Source of the DNA: Oscillospiraceae bacterium
GTDB lineage: Bacteria > Bacillota > Clostridia > Oscillospirales > Oscillospiraceae
Assembly: GCA_902802045.1 (NCBI GenBank)
Contig: CADCKQ010000002.1
Span: forward strand, 124,001 to 188,000
Direction: 5' to 3'
Length of the DNA stretch: 64,000 nt
Under the pieces are notes generated by a model, which saw only the letters and a program-made list of their open reading frames with translations, was not told the origin of the DNA and searched no databases. The translations under genes and the position numbers were made by a program. Below are positions 52,694 to 61,042 of this stretch, piece by piece. The number at the start of each line of letters is the position of its first letter. Within the stretch, counting starts at the first letter, position 1.

Positions 52694-53824
52694 ATGTACA
52701 AGCTCCTTAAAACTGAAGGTCACGCCAGGAGAGCCGAGTTCGAGACAGCCCACGGAACAGTCCAGACCCCGGTCTTTATGAACGTGGGTACTCAGGCGGC
52801 CATAAAGGGCGGCCTCTCTGCTGAAGATCTGAAAACGGTAAATTGCCAGGTCGAGCTCTCAAACACATATCATTTGCATGTGCGCCCCGGAGATGAGCTT
52901 ATCAAAGAATTGGGCGGCCTTCATAAATTCATGGTATGGGACAGACCAATCCTTACCGATTCCGGCGGATTTCAGATCTTCTCACTGGCATCTCTCAGAA
53001 AGATAAGCGAGGAGGGCGTTCACTTCAATTCACATGTAGATGGAAGGAAGATCTTTATGGGCCCGGAAGAGAGCATGCGCATCCAGTCGAATCTCGGCTC
53101 GGATATAGCCATGGCCTTTGACGAGTGTATAAAGATCCCTTCTCCCAAAGACTATGTTATCAAATCCTGTGACAGGACCTACAGATGGCTCAAACGCTGC
53201 AAAGAGGCGAACGCAGATTATAACAGCAGGGAAGATGCCGTTAATCCCGGTCAGATGCTGTGGGGGATAAACCAGGGTGCAGTTTTTCACGATGTTCGTA
53301 TTGAGCATATGAAAAAGATAGGGGATCTCGATCTTCCCGGGTATGCGATAGGCGGTCTTGCAGTGGGAGAGACACATCAGGAGATGTACGACACGATCGA
53401 AGTCCTCGACGAACACATGCCAAAGGACAAACCCAGATATCTGATGGGCGTCGGCACTCCGTCAAACATAATAGAAGGCGTCGCCAGGGGAGTGGATTTC
53501 TTTGACTGCGTTATGCCCGCCAGAAACGGCCGGCACGGTCATCTGTATACATGGAACGGAGTTATCAACATCAAAAACGAGAAATATATGCATGACGAAG
53601 ACCCGATAGATGTGAGATGCAGCTGTCCTGTATGCCGGAAATATTCAAAGGCATATTTAAGACATCTTTTCAAGGCCGAAGAGGCTCTGGCTTTGAGATT
53701 TTCCGTAGCTCACAACCTTTATTTCTATAACAGTCTGATGCAGAATATTAGAGATAATCTTGACGCCGGTACTTTCGGTCAGTTCAAAAAAGAGTATTCC
53801 GGGATATTGGACAGAAGGATATAA
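52694..53824 (+). CDS. tgt: tRNA-guanine transglycosylase
   Basis: 376 residues. Tgt exchanges guanine 34 for preQ1. TPVFMNVGTQAAIKG near the start, SNTYHLHVRPG, LTDSGGFQIFSLA (the aspartate binding the base), GINQGAVF, GYAIGGLAVGE, and DFFDCVMPARNGRHG with the catalytic Asp, then the zinc site CSCPVC...H are all present. GAGAGG precedes the ATG. Confidence 0.97.
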   Translation: MYKLLKTEGHARRAEFETAHGTVQTPVFMNVGTQAAIKGGLSAEDLKTVNCQVELSNTYHLHVRPGDELIKELGGLHKFMVWDRPILTDSGGFQIFSLASLRKISEEGVHFNSHVDGRKIFMGPEESMRIQSNLGSDIAMAFDECIKIPSPKDYVIKSCDRTYRWLKRCKEANADYNSREDAVNPGQMLWGINQGAVFHDVRIEHMKKIGDLDLPGYAIGGLAVGETHQEMYDTIEVLDEHMPKDKPRYLMGVGTPSNIIEGVARGVDFFDCVMPARNGRHGHLYTWNGVINIKNEKYMHDEDPIDVRCSCPVCRKYSKAYLRHLFKAEEALALRFSVAHNLYFYNSLMQNIRDNLDAGTFGQFKKEYSGILDRRI

Positions 53825-53832
53825 ATATTCTC

Positions 53833-53861
53833 TTGTTTTTGTAAAGACTTTATCTTATAAT
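53833..53861 (+). promoter_or_regulatory. yajC promoter
   Basis: TTGTTT (53833-53838), a 17-base spacer and a perfect TATAAT (53856-53861), followed by GGAGG 10 bases before the yajC ATG. Confidence 0.75.
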
Positions 53862-53890
53862 TACTTGAATTCTTTTGGAGGTTACTCAAT

Positions 53891-54265
53891 ATGTTTGCTA
53901 ATCCTTTCGTATTGCTCGATGCAGCTGCCGGCACACCTGTTGCCGGAGGTGGCTCCTCGATGATCATTATGATCCTCGTAATGTTCGCAATTATGTATTT
54001 CCTCATGATCCGCCCGGAGCAGAAGAAGAGAAAAGAAACTGAGACTATGAGAAATACTCTCGCCATTGGCGAAGAGATAGTTACTATCGGCGGAATTACG
54101 GGTAAGGTTGTTCAGGTCACAGATGACACTGTCACTTTCGAGACAGGTGAAGACAGAGTCCGTATTCAGGTCAAGAAGTGGGGCATCTCTACAACAGCCA
54201 AGTATGAAGCAGCCAAGGAAGCCCAGAAAAAGACCGGAGCATTCGGAGCCAGAAAAAAATCATAA
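53891..54265 (+). CDS. yajC: Preprotein translocase-associated protein YajC
   Basis: 124 residues. One membrane segment (about 23-40; MIIMILVMFAIMYFLMIRP), then PEQKKRKE and the cytoplasmic domain LAIGEEIVTIGGITGKVV with RIQVKKWGI, the YajC hallmark. It works with SecDF; secDF is not in the window. It has its own promoter and terminator after queA-tgt, a standard neighbourhood. Confidence 0.95.
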   Translation: MFANPFVLLDAAAGTPVAGGGSSMIIMILVMFAIMYFLMIRPEQKKRKETETMRNTLAIGEEIVTIGGITGKVVQVTDDTVTFETGEDRVRIQVKKWGISTTAKYEAAKEAQKKTGAFGARKKS

Positions 54266-54277
54266 TCCTAAATAAAT

Positions 54278-54313
54278 ATCCGCGGTAACCTGAAAGTTAT
54301 CGCGGATTTTTTT
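54278..54313 (+). terminator. Terminator after yajC
   Basis: ATCCGCG-GTAAC / GTTA-CGCGGAT with a CTGAAA loop and a T7 run. Confidence 0.88.
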
Positions 54314-54434
54314 ATGTAAAGCTTGTAAACTTATTTATGCGGGACAGTATATTGGAGACTTTTATGGGAACACTTACAAGATATTGAGGTTACTTTTTGA
54401 AAACAAAAGAATTAACAAAATATGACAAAAATCC

Positions 54435-54463
54435 TTGACTAATTATGTAAATTGTAATATATT
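54435..54463 (+). promoter_or_regulatory. xerD promoter
   Basis: TTGACT (54435-54440), a 17-base spacer and TATATT (54458-54463). The 9-mer TTATGTAAA occurs within the spacer (54443-54451) and at 54312 and 54481, possibly as binding sites. Confidence 0.65.
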
Positions 54464-54518
54464 GTAACCAAGAATTTTGATTATGTAAATGTTTTTAAAG
54501 GCAACTCTGGGGGGAACT

Positions 54519-55409
54519 ATGAGCAATAATGAAGTACTGGAAATGTTTCTTCATTTCCTTAAATATGATAAAAATGCTTCTGAAAATACATACAGTTCCT
54601 ACATGCGTGATATCAGACAGCTGGGTGATTACCTTGAAACCAATTATAGCACGGATCTGATCTCAGTCAACTCTACAGAGCTTGCGGATTATATCAATTA
54701 TCTCAGAAGTATAGGCAAGTCCGTTGCTACGGTTTCCAGAAATATAGCGTCTATCAAATCTCTTTACTCTTATCTGACAATTAACAGATATATCGAGAGA
54801 AATCCGGCAATAAAGCTTGTCCCGGACAAAGCAGAACATAAGCTCCCGCAGATACTCACAAGCGAGGAAGTGGAGATGCTGCTTGCACAGCCGAAATGCA
54901 TTGACGCCAAAGGCTACAGAGATCACGCAATGCTCGAGCTTCTTTATGCCACGGGTATAAGAGTTACCGAACTCATAGATCTGAACATTGACGATGTGAA
55001 TATCCCGGCAAGACTAATCAGATGCTTCAGCAAAAACAAGGAACGCTTTATTCCGATGTATCCCTCGGCAGTTAAGGCGGTAAAGGATTATATAGAGCTT
55101 GTCAGACCTCAGATGATATCAGATCCCGGTGAAAAAGCTCTCTTTGTAAACGTGTCTGGTGAGAGGATGTCAAGACAGGGCTTCTGGAAGATCATAAAGT
55201 CTTATCAGAAGAAGGCCGGAATCAAGACCGATATCACGCCTCACACATTGAGACATTCCTTTGCTACGCATCTCCTGGAAAACGGAGCAGATATCCGCTC
55301 CATTCAGCAGATGCTGGGACATGCGGATATATCTTCAACTCAGGTATATTCTCAGCTGGTCAAAAAAGAGCTTAAGGATGTATATGACAAATCGCATCCA
55401 AAAGCCTGA
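54519..55409 (+). CDS. xerD: Tyrosine recombinase XerD-like
   Basis: 296 residues from the ATG at 54519 with GGGGGGA just upstream; an earlier in-frame ATG lacks a site. The N-terminal core-binding SAM-like domain is at about 1-90, and the catalytic domain has all conserved residues: Arg in ATGIRVTEL, Lys in SKNKERFIP, His-x-x-Arg in PHTLRHSFATHL, His in MLGHAD and the tyrosine in STQVYSQL. The size and the lack of phage-type fusions suit chromosome-dimer resolution (XerC/XerD), not a mobile-element integrase. Monocistronic. Confidence 0.93.
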   Translation: MSNNEVLEMFLHFLKYDKNASENTYSSYMRDIRQLGDYLETNYSTDLISVNSTELADYINYLRSIGKSVATVSRNIASIKSLYSYLTINRYIERNPAIKLVPDKAEHKLPQILTSEEVEMLLAQPKCIDAKGYRDHAMLELLYATGIRVTELIDLNIDDVNIPARLIRCFSKNKERFIPMYPSAVKAVKDYIELVRPQMISDPGEKALFVNVSGERMSRQGFWKIIKSYQKKAGIKTDITPHTLRHSFATHLLENGADIRSIQQMLGHADISSTQVYSQLVKKELKDVYDKSHPKA

Positions 55410-55422
55410 GCATAATTAAATA

Positions 55423-55452
55423 AAAAAAGCAGGAATTAATTCCTGCTTTTTT
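55423..55452. terminator. Bidirectional terminator between xerD and the SH3-like membrane gene
   Basis: AAAAAAGCAGGAATT and AATTCCTGCTTTTTT form a fully palindromic stem, ending both converging genes. Confidence 0.92.
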
Positions 55453-55453
55453 C

Positions 55454-56941
55454 TTATCCTATGGAGTTCCAGCCCGTCAGTTCCGTCCCTGAGCCCTTCA
55501 GGTTAGTCTTCTCAAGAATTCCGGCGGAAGTAATCTTATAGTAATCATCACCGGAATCGGCAGCTCCGTTCGACCAGTGATGGTGAATGATCAGATCCGA
55601 ATAGAGAACTGCATTTGACCTGGACCAGGAATCTATGCACGAGGTGAGAGTTACAAGCCCGTTGCTGTTATGGAATACAAACAGCGCGTAACTTCCGTCA
55701 CCTTCGGTCTTCGAATCGGTTCCAAGATTTCCGACCTTAAGAAGAAGAACGTCACCGGATATGTAATACGATGCATTTGCAAACGGCGGATTGCCTTTGG
55801 CAGTTTTTACGGCAGCAATAAAACCGTTGAGTTTGGAGGTCGCCATATTGTAAAAGAACGGATAGACGTCTCCGGAGGGATAGAGTGAGGGATCTGCCAG
55901 ACGGCAAGAGTCTCCCTTAGTCATTTTTGTAATGATCGCAGCGGAGTTGCCGTTTATAAAATCGTTGAATACTGTCTGGCTGGACATATCTGTGGGATAG
56001 GAATAGGTGAGCCATTTGGAGTTAACGTAGCCTACATCACCCGCGGGAGTGCGTACAAGGTCGTACTGACCGGATCTTGCTATTACTGTAAGCTGTGTCT
56101 TCTCGGATACAAGCAGCGAATACTCCTTGTTGAGATCGTAATACATGTATACTGCGACTCCGCCGTTTGAGTGAACATACATAGTCTCATATGCTTTGAG
56201 ATATTCCGCAGCGGCCGGTGCCACAACATTGCTATGTCCTTCGAGGTCGTGAGGCCCGGGCACAGAGCCTGCTGGATCTGAGCTCGGCGCGGGAGTCTCT
56301 ATCGGAGTGACAGTTTCGACAGGAGCTTCCGTCTCCTGAACCGGGGTTTCCTCCGGAATGACCGGAGTTTCTTCAGTAACTGATGCAGTTGCAGAAGGAG
56401 CAGGAATATCCGCCTTGCTGTCTGAGTTTTTAAGTTTGGATATGACTACATTACCGATAATGACCAGAAGAACGACCAGAATAAACAGCGGAAATGCTAT
56501 CTTCCTTAATTTTTCACCTGTTTTTGATTCGTCTTCATCCTCATTCTCATCATCAGCCGCTGCAGGTTCGGGTCTCGGCTTTTTCTCGCGCTCAGGCTTG
56601 GCTGAGGATTCATATCTGGAACTTTTTGGTGCTTCCTGCTTTGAAGGATGCTTTTTATCAGGCTTCTTCAGTTCGGATTCAGTCTCTGTATTTGAATGTC
56701 TGGCCTTCATCTCGTCGATCCTGTCGAGCGCGGGGCCGTATCCTGCATCTGCGGAACGCAGAAGAGCATTGGTCGCGAGCTTTTTCCAGCCCTCGACCTC
56801 TTCAGGCTCAACTTTGGATTTATACATTGCCCATTTGAATACGCCGTAGAGAGCATCACCGTCGCCCTCCTTAGCGCTGTCTATCATTGAATCAAGTTCT
56901 TCGGTTGTGAGCAGTCTTATATCGGTATCGGAATAATTCAT
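55454..56941 (-). CDS. Type II membrane protein with SH3-like extracytoplasmic domain
   Basis: 495 residues. A cytoplasmic N-terminal part with TPR/Sel1-like spacing (about 1-80; AKEGDGDALYGVFKWAM), a charged disordered linker, and a single membrane segment (about 147-168; AFPLFILVVLLVIIGNVVIS) lead to a Pro/Thr/Glu-rich stalk (about 180-235). The extracellular domain begins with an SH3b-like strand set (VHSNGGVAVYMYYDLNKEY and GDVGYVNSKWL). The C-terminal 200 residues are of unknown fold. GGGAGG precedes the start. I cannot name the function; a surface sensor or wall-associated role is inference. Confidence 0.75.
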   Translation of the reverse strand: MNYSDTDIRLLTTEELDSMIDSAKEGDGDALYGVFKWAMYKSKVEPEEVEGWKKLATNALLRSADAGYGPALDRIDEMKARHSNTETESELKKPDKKHPSKQEAPKSSRYESSAKPEREKKPRPEPAAADDENEDEDESKTGEKLRKIAFPLFILVVLLVIIGNVVISKLKNSDSKADIPAPSATASVTEETPVIPEETPVQETEAPVETVTPIETPAPSSDPAGSVPGPHDLEGHSNVVAPAAAEYLKAYETMYVHSNGGVAVYMYYDLNKEYSLLVSEKTQLTVIARSGQYDLVRTPAGDVGYVNSKWLTYSYPTDMSSQTVFNDFINGNSAAIITKMTKGDSCRLADPSLYPSGDVYPFFYNMATSKLNGFIAAVKTAKGNPPFANASYYISGDVLLLKVGNLGTDSKTEGDGSYALFVFHNSNGLVTLTSCIDSWSRSNAVLYSDLIIHHHWSNGAADSGDDYYKITSAGILEKTNLKGSGTELTGWNSIG

Positions 56942-57037
56942 GCTTCATTACCTCCCGGGACTGGAGTAATTATAGTAAATTTCCTCTGTGAAAACAAGCA
57001 AAAGAGAGAATTCGAAATGGATTAATGAAGCCTTTTC

Positions 57038-57046
57038 TGCTATACT
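57038..57046 (+). promoter_or_regulatory. Extended -10 promoter of the small basic protein gene
   Basis: TGCTATACT with an extended TG element, about 28 bases before the ATG; -35 poor. Confidence 0.5.
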
Positions 57047-57074
57047 TTCAAAAAAGGCTGAAAGGAGCGCCAAA

Positions 57075-57221
57075 ATGAGGGAAAGAATAAGAAGATTTTT
57101 TGCCAGGGTAAAAAACAGAATGAAAGAGATACAGAACGCCAATGCCAAAGTCGCTACAGTAAACCGTGACGTTATCGTCAAGGCGGAGAAGATACTCGAA
57201 AACAAAGAAGACCGCACATGA
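57075..57221 (+). CDS. Small basic helical protein, 48 residues
   Basis: The ATG at 57075 is supported by AAAGGAG 8 bases upstream and an extended -10 promoter; the longer frame from 56988 has neither. The product MRERIRRFFARVKNRMKEIQ and the following NANAKVATVNRDVIVKAEKI look like one long amphipathic basic helix. It resembles no family I know. A dyad lies over its end. It could be a small regulator or membrane-binding peptide. Confidence 0.5.
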   Translation: MRERIRRFFARVKNRMKEIQNANAKVATVNRDVIVKAEKILENKEDRT

Positions 57222-57242
57222 CCCTGAGGGTCAGTACGGTCA
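57210..57242 (+). terminator. Hairpin at the end of the small-protein gene
   Basis: GACCG-TGACCC / GGGTCA-CGGTC (with small internal loops), without a T-run; weak terminator for either strand. Confidence 0.45.
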
Positions 57243-57259
57243 GTTATAAATCATTTTGA

Positions 57260-58096
57260 TCAGCAGATGATGCTGAAGGAATAGTCTGAGCCGGTCGGGC
57301 CGAACTGAACACCTTCAAGCTTCTCCAGTCTGCAGTCGACTCCTTTTTCGCTCATACTCAGTATAAAGTGACAGGCGGCAATTCCCATATCTGTACGCTG
57401 GATATCCGAATCGTAATTGGAACCCATGCCTTTGGAGTGATTCTCATAAAAATGGAAAACATTGTCCTGCTTCAGTATGAGCCACGGCTGTCTGTTCACT
57501 GCTGAAGGAGCGAGATTTACAGCTGTAAATGCGTCTTCATATATCCCTGCTTTATCGCGTCTCAAAGGAACTGAAAAATCTCCGTCGAAGAAGATCTCAT
57601 TCCAGCCTTTTCTCATGTCTGCCTTAACGGCTTTTCTCATAGCCTTTTCCTTTATGCTCTGCTTTTCGGCTTCATGACCAAGTGGAGACATGACAGGCAT
57701 TATCTCAGCCTCGCCAAGATGCATAGCCTTCTCGAACGCTTTACGGTTAAAGGTTCCGGCAATTATAGTCGTACCGACCCCGAGAGAGGCTGCATAAAGG
57801 ACCATTCTCTCGAATGCGTATCCGCAGGCTTCGAGATTAAAGGGAGCGTTTTTGGGAACAGCCGAACAGATAAAAAGATCTGTGCCGTTGATAATTCCGT
57901 TCGTGCTAAGGTTCTCCTTCTTATCTCCGGAACTTCTGTCGAGCATTACAAAGCGGACATTTACCTTAAAAGGGTTTTCAAGCTTTTCCGCAAATGTAAG
58001 CAGATCCTTCCTTACTGCTTTTGATAAAGGAAGACCGTCAAATGTCCTGACACTTCTTCTCCTTATCACTGCATTTTTTACGTCGAATTTTTCCAT
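57260..58096 (-). CDS. Nitroreductase-family flavoprotein (TM1586-like)
   Basis: 278 residues. VIRRRSVRTFDGLPL is the flavin-binding Arg-rich start, GYAFERMVLYAASLGVGTTI the central helix, and LAPSAVNRQPW the second part. The length and duplication-like arrangement match the PF14512 (TM1586) group, larger than usual nitroreductases. Likely FMN-dependent; substrate unknown. AGGA lies about 7 bases before the ATG. Confidence 0.85.
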   Translation of the reverse strand: MEKFDVKNAVIRRRSVRTFDGLPLSKAVRKDLLTFAEKLENPFKVNVRFVMLDRSSGDKKENLSTNGIINGTDLFICSAVPKNAPFNLEACGYAFERMVLYAASLGVGTTIIAGTFNRKAFEKAMHLGEAEIMPVMSPLGHEAEKQSIKEKAMRKAVKADMRKGWNEIFFDGDFSVPLRRDKAGIYEDAFTAVNLAPSAVNRQPWLILKQDNVFHFYENHSKGMGSNYDSDIQRTDMGIAACHFILSMSEKGVDCRLEKLEGVQFGPTGSDYSFSIIC

Positions 58097-58280
58097 AGCA
58101 TGATCCTGTACAGTAAATGGTTAAATCTTTTGATATTTGATTCTACCATACAGTCTTTCCTATATTATGAATAAATAGTAAAAATCATAGTTTTCAGGTT
58201 CATAAATACTTTCCTATGACAGAACAGAGAAAACAGAATATCCCGGATCCTTCAAGTGATGCAAAAAAACAGGTACCTTT

Positions 58281-58286
58281 TATAAT
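58281..58286 (+). promoter_or_regulatory. -10 box before a candidate small ORF
   Basis: A perfect TATAAT lies 33 bases before a TTG codon preceded by AAGGGA; -35 poor. Confidence 0.35.
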
Positions 58287-58318
58287 ATCATTCGCACGGC
58301 CAGAAGGGAATTGATTCA

Positions 58319-58447
58319 TTGAAGAACTGGGTTTCTTCTGCTGCCGGAGAAGACAAGGCTGCTTTGAAAGAGCAGGTGAAGACTCTGCAGGAAAATGCCG
58401 AAGCAGAGTTTGGCGCTGAGATAAGACGTGAGCTGGAAGAGATATAA
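58319..58447 (+). CDS. Candidate small protein, 42 residues, TTG start
   Basis: TTG with AAGGGA (58304-58309) 9 bases upstream and TATAAT before it. The product LKNWVSSAAGEDKAALKEQV then ends with FGAEIRRELEEI, a mostly helical acidic peptide. The codon pattern looks protein-coding. It could also be the end of a lost gene. It lies just before the NSS symporter promoter. Confidence 0.35.
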   Translation: MKNWVSSAAGEDKAALKEQVKTLQENAEAEFGAEIRRELEEI

Positions 58448-58451
58448 TTGA

Positions 58452-58480
58452 TTGCTTTTTATTCATAATTCGTGTATACT
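58452..58480 (+). promoter_or_regulatory. Promoter of the NSS symporter gene
   Basis: TTGCTT (58452-58457), a 17-base spacer and TATACT (58475-58480), about 28 bases before the ATG. Confidence 0.7.
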
Positions 58481-58513
58481 CCGAATAAATATTTATTTAT
58501 GGGGGAATAAGCT

Positions 58514-59866
58514 ATGGAAAGAGAGAATTTTCGCTCCAGACTCGGATTTCTGCTTGTCAGTGCCGGCTGTGCGATTGGCATAGGAAATGTCTGGAAGTTC
58601 CCATTTATCACCGGTCAATACGGCGGGGGAGTCTTCGTATTGTTCTATCTTGTATTTCTTGTCATAATGGGAGCGCCTGTTCTTATGATGGAGCTCGCAG
58701 TCGGCAGAGGCAGCCGAAAGAGCGCAGTCGGCGGATATAAAGCTCTGGAGCCCAAAGGATCAGTGTGGCATATACACGGCTGGGTCGCAATTATCGGCTG
58801 CTACCTGCTGATGATGTACTACACGACAGTTTCCGGCTGGATGCTCAACTACGCGGTCAAGTTCGCGACAGGCGCCTTTGAAGGCATGGCTCCTGAAAGT
58901 GCCGGAAATGTGTTCGGCGCGATGCTCTCATCTCCTGCTCAGATGCTTATCTTTATGGCAATAACTGTAGTGGGGGGTATTCTTGTCTGCAGTTTCAGCC
59001 TTCAGAAGGGCGTCGAGAACATCACAAAGATAATGATGACAGGACTTCTGGTCCTTATCGTCATACTCGCTGTCCACAGCATGACTCTTTCCGGAGCGAA
59101 GGATGGCCTCAAGTTCTATCTTCTTCCTGATTTCGGGAGGGCAAAACAGGCAGGCCTCTGGAAGGTCGCGACTGCCGCTATGAACCAGAGCTTCTTCACG
59201 CTCTCTCTCGGTATTGCTTCAATGGAGATATTCGGCAGCTATATGTCCAAGGACCACTCACTTGCAGGCGAGTCCCTGAGGATCTGTGTACTTGATACTT
59301 TCGTTGCGATAGTTGCAGGTCTCATAATTTTCCCTGCCTGTTTCTCCTATGGTGTTGATACTGCCCAGGGCCCCGCTCTGATATTCATGACACTCCCGCA
59401 GGTCTTCCTTAACATGCAGGGAGGCAGGATCTGGGGTACGCTGTTCTTCATATTCATGACATTCGCAAGCTTCTCCACTGTAATAGCGGTGTTTGAGAAC
59501 CTTATAGCTGCGGGCATGGACAACTTCGGCTGGAGCAGGAAGAAATCGGCGTTTATCAACCTTTTCATTATACTTATCACCAGCATTCCCTGTGCTTTGG
59601 GCTACAATGTACTGAGCAATGTACATCTCATAGGCCCGAGGGATATTCTCGACAGCGAAGACTTTATAGTTTCAAACCTTTTGCTTCCTATTGGCGCTCT
59701 GATATACCTTCTCTTCTGCGTCACCAGGTTCGGCTGGGGCTATGATAACTTCCTTAAAGAGGCCAACACAGGCGAAGGTCCGAAACTAAGCGTTAAGCTC
59801 AGACCTTACTTCCTTTATATCCTGCCTGTTCTTATCCTTATAATCTTTATAGGCGGTCTCATATGA
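58514..59866 (+). CDS. Sodium:neurotransmitter symporter (NSS) family transporter
   Basis: 450 residues with about 11-12 membrane helices. GFLLVSAGCAIGIGNVWKFP with the NVWKFPF motif is the unwound TM1 substrate/sodium site of the LeuT fold, and QSFFTLSLGIASMEIFGSY is the sixth-helix site. Bacterial members mainly import amino acids with sodium; the substrate is unknown. GGGGG precedes the ATG. A thioesterase gene overlaps its end by ATGA, so the two are co-transcribed. Confidence 0.92.
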   Translation: MERENFRSRLGFLLVSAGCAIGIGNVWKFPFITGQYGGGVFVLFYLVFLVIMGAPVLMMELAVGRGSRKSAVGGYKALEPKGSVWHIHGWVAIIGCYLLMMYYTTVSGWMLNYAVKFATGAFEGMAPESAGNVFGAMLSSPAQMLIFMAITVVGGILVCSFSLQKGVENITKIMMTGLLVLIVILAVHSMTLSGAKDGLKFYLLPDFGRAKQAGLWKVATAAMNQSFFTLSLGIASMEIFGSYMSKDHSLAGESLRICVLDTFVAIVAGLIIFPACFSYGVDTAQGPALIFMTLPQVFLNMQGGRIWGTLFFIFMTFASFSTVIAVFENLIAAGMDNFGWSRKKSAFINLFIILITSIPCALGYNVLSNVHLIGPRDILDSEDFIVSNLLLPIGALIYLLFCVTRFGWGYDNFLKEANTGEGPKLSVKLRPYFLYILPVLILIIFIGGLI

Positions 59867-60258
59867 AAGAGCTTTGTGTCGGAGTTTCCGGAAGAGCCGA
59901 TATGGAGGTCAGCTTCGACAGGACTGCAGCATCTGTCGGGTCAGGAGCATTAAGGGTATTCGGAACTCCCTGGATGATAGCCATGATGGAAAACGCCGCC
60001 TGCAACGCGCTCGCGCCTTATTATGAAGAAGGGCAGAGCAGTGTGGGCACCAGGCTGGATATCTCGCATGACGCCGCTACTCCGGAGGGTATGAAGGTCT
60101 GGGCTGAAGCCGTGATAACGGAAATAGACAGACGCAGGATCGTCTTTAAGGTAACTGCCTTTGATGAAGCGGGTCAGATAGGAACAGGGACTCACGAGCG
60201 ATTTCTTATCAACACCGAGAAATTCCTTGCCAAAGCTTCTACAAGAGGGAAGGAATAA
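59863..60258 (+). CDS. Hotdog-fold thioesterase (FlK-like)
   Basis: 131 residues. GTPWMIAMMENAACNAL is the conserved hotdog helix region with the Glu, and VGTRLDISHDAATPEGM followed by VTAFDEAGQIGTGTHERFLI complete the thioesterase_7-like pattern. It should hydrolyse an acyl-CoA. Coupled to the symporter by ATGA. It may remove a toxic CoA ester derived from the imported compound; that is inference. Confidence 0.85.
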   Translation: MKELCVGVSGRADMEVSFDRTAASVGSGALRVFGTPWMIAMMENAACNALAPYYEEGQSSVGTRLDISHDAATPEGMKVWAEAVITEIDRRRIVFKVTAFDEAGQIGTGTHERFLINTEKFLAKASTRGKE

Positions 60259-60308
60259 GCATTAATGCGTTTCTGTGTGCATATAATCTTTAAACAGGAG
60301 ATATTGAG

Positions 60309-60821
60309 ATGGAGTTTACGGAAGTTATAAAAAACAGATATTCCTGCAGAAGCTTCGATACACGCAAGATCGACAGAACAGATCTTGATGCGATCCTTGA
60401 GGCCGGAAGACTTGCGCCAACAGCCAAGAATCTGCAGGAGCAGAAGATATATGTTGCCGAATCCGAAGAAGCATTGGCTAAGATCGACAAATCAACCCCC
60501 TGCAGATACGGTGCGCCTGCAGTAATAGTCGTTGCCTTCGACAGCAAAAACGTATTCGTTTACCCCGGCGGAAAGAGAGACTCCGGTGTAGAAGACGCGA
60601 CGATCGTAGCTACGCACATGATACTGGCTGCAAAGAATGCCGGTGTTGAAACCTGCTGGGTCAATTTCTTTGATCCTGCTGAGCTTGCTAAAGATCTCGG
60701 GCTTCCGGAGAATGAAGAGATTCTTATGGTGATGCCAATCGGTTATGCAGGAGAAAAAGCAAAACCCTCTGTAAACCATACGACTCGCAAAGCCCTGTCC
60801 GAAACAGTCGCCTTTATATAA
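60309..60821 (+). CDS. Nitroreductase-family FMN oxidoreductase
   Basis: 170 residues. IKNRYSCRSFDTRKIDRTDL with the Arg-rich flavin site, AGRLAPTAKNLQEQKIYV and THMILAAKNAGVETCWV match the small NfsB-like nitroreductase fold. No ferredoxin or domain fusion. AGGAGA precedes the ATG; it lies 50 bases after the thioesterase and may be co-transcribed. A terminator follows. Confidence 0.9.
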   Translation: MEFTEVIKNRYSCRSFDTRKIDRTDLDAILEAGRLAPTAKNLQEQKIYVAESEEALAKIDKSTPCRYGAPAVIVVAFDSKNVFVYPGGKRDSGVEDATIVATHMILAAKNAGVETCWVNFFDPAELAKDLGLPENEEILMVMPIGYAGEKAKPSVNHTTRKALSETVAFI

Positions 60822-60845
60822 GCATAGCCAGATTCAGACGGAAAC

Positions 60846-60884
60846 AATTAAAGCCTTCCTGTGAAGAACCGGAAGGCTTTAATT
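60846..60884. terminator. Terminator after the small nitroreductase
   Basis: AATTAAAGCCTTCC and GGAAGGCTTTAATT pair over 14 bases around an 11-base loop; T-rich on both sides. Confidence 0.82.
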
Positions 60885-60946
60885 GTAATTACAAGCATAA
60901 ACGGAAACGTGATTTTTTCGTCATTATATACAAAATAATGCCTTAA

Positions 60947-60995
60947 AAATTGTATAATATTCACAATTTATGGTATCAGTTGTTTTTGATATAAT
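60947..60995 (+). promoter_or_regulatory. proC promoter region with AAATTGT/ACAATTT dyad
   Basis: A dyad AAATTGT (60947-60953) / ACAATTT (60963-60969) is followed by a perfect TATAAT at 60990-60995. The -35 region is poor (TTTATG), suggesting an activator or repressor site. Confidence 0.5.
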
Positions 60996-61042
60996 TCTAC
61001 GCATCAAGATGAATTTATCTGCAGTTTAAAAGGGAGATATAT

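Noticed and set aside
54519-55409. Tyrosine recombinase as integrase of a nearby mobile element
   Set aside because: It has the size and single-gene layout of chromosomal XerD, with no attachment repeats nearby.
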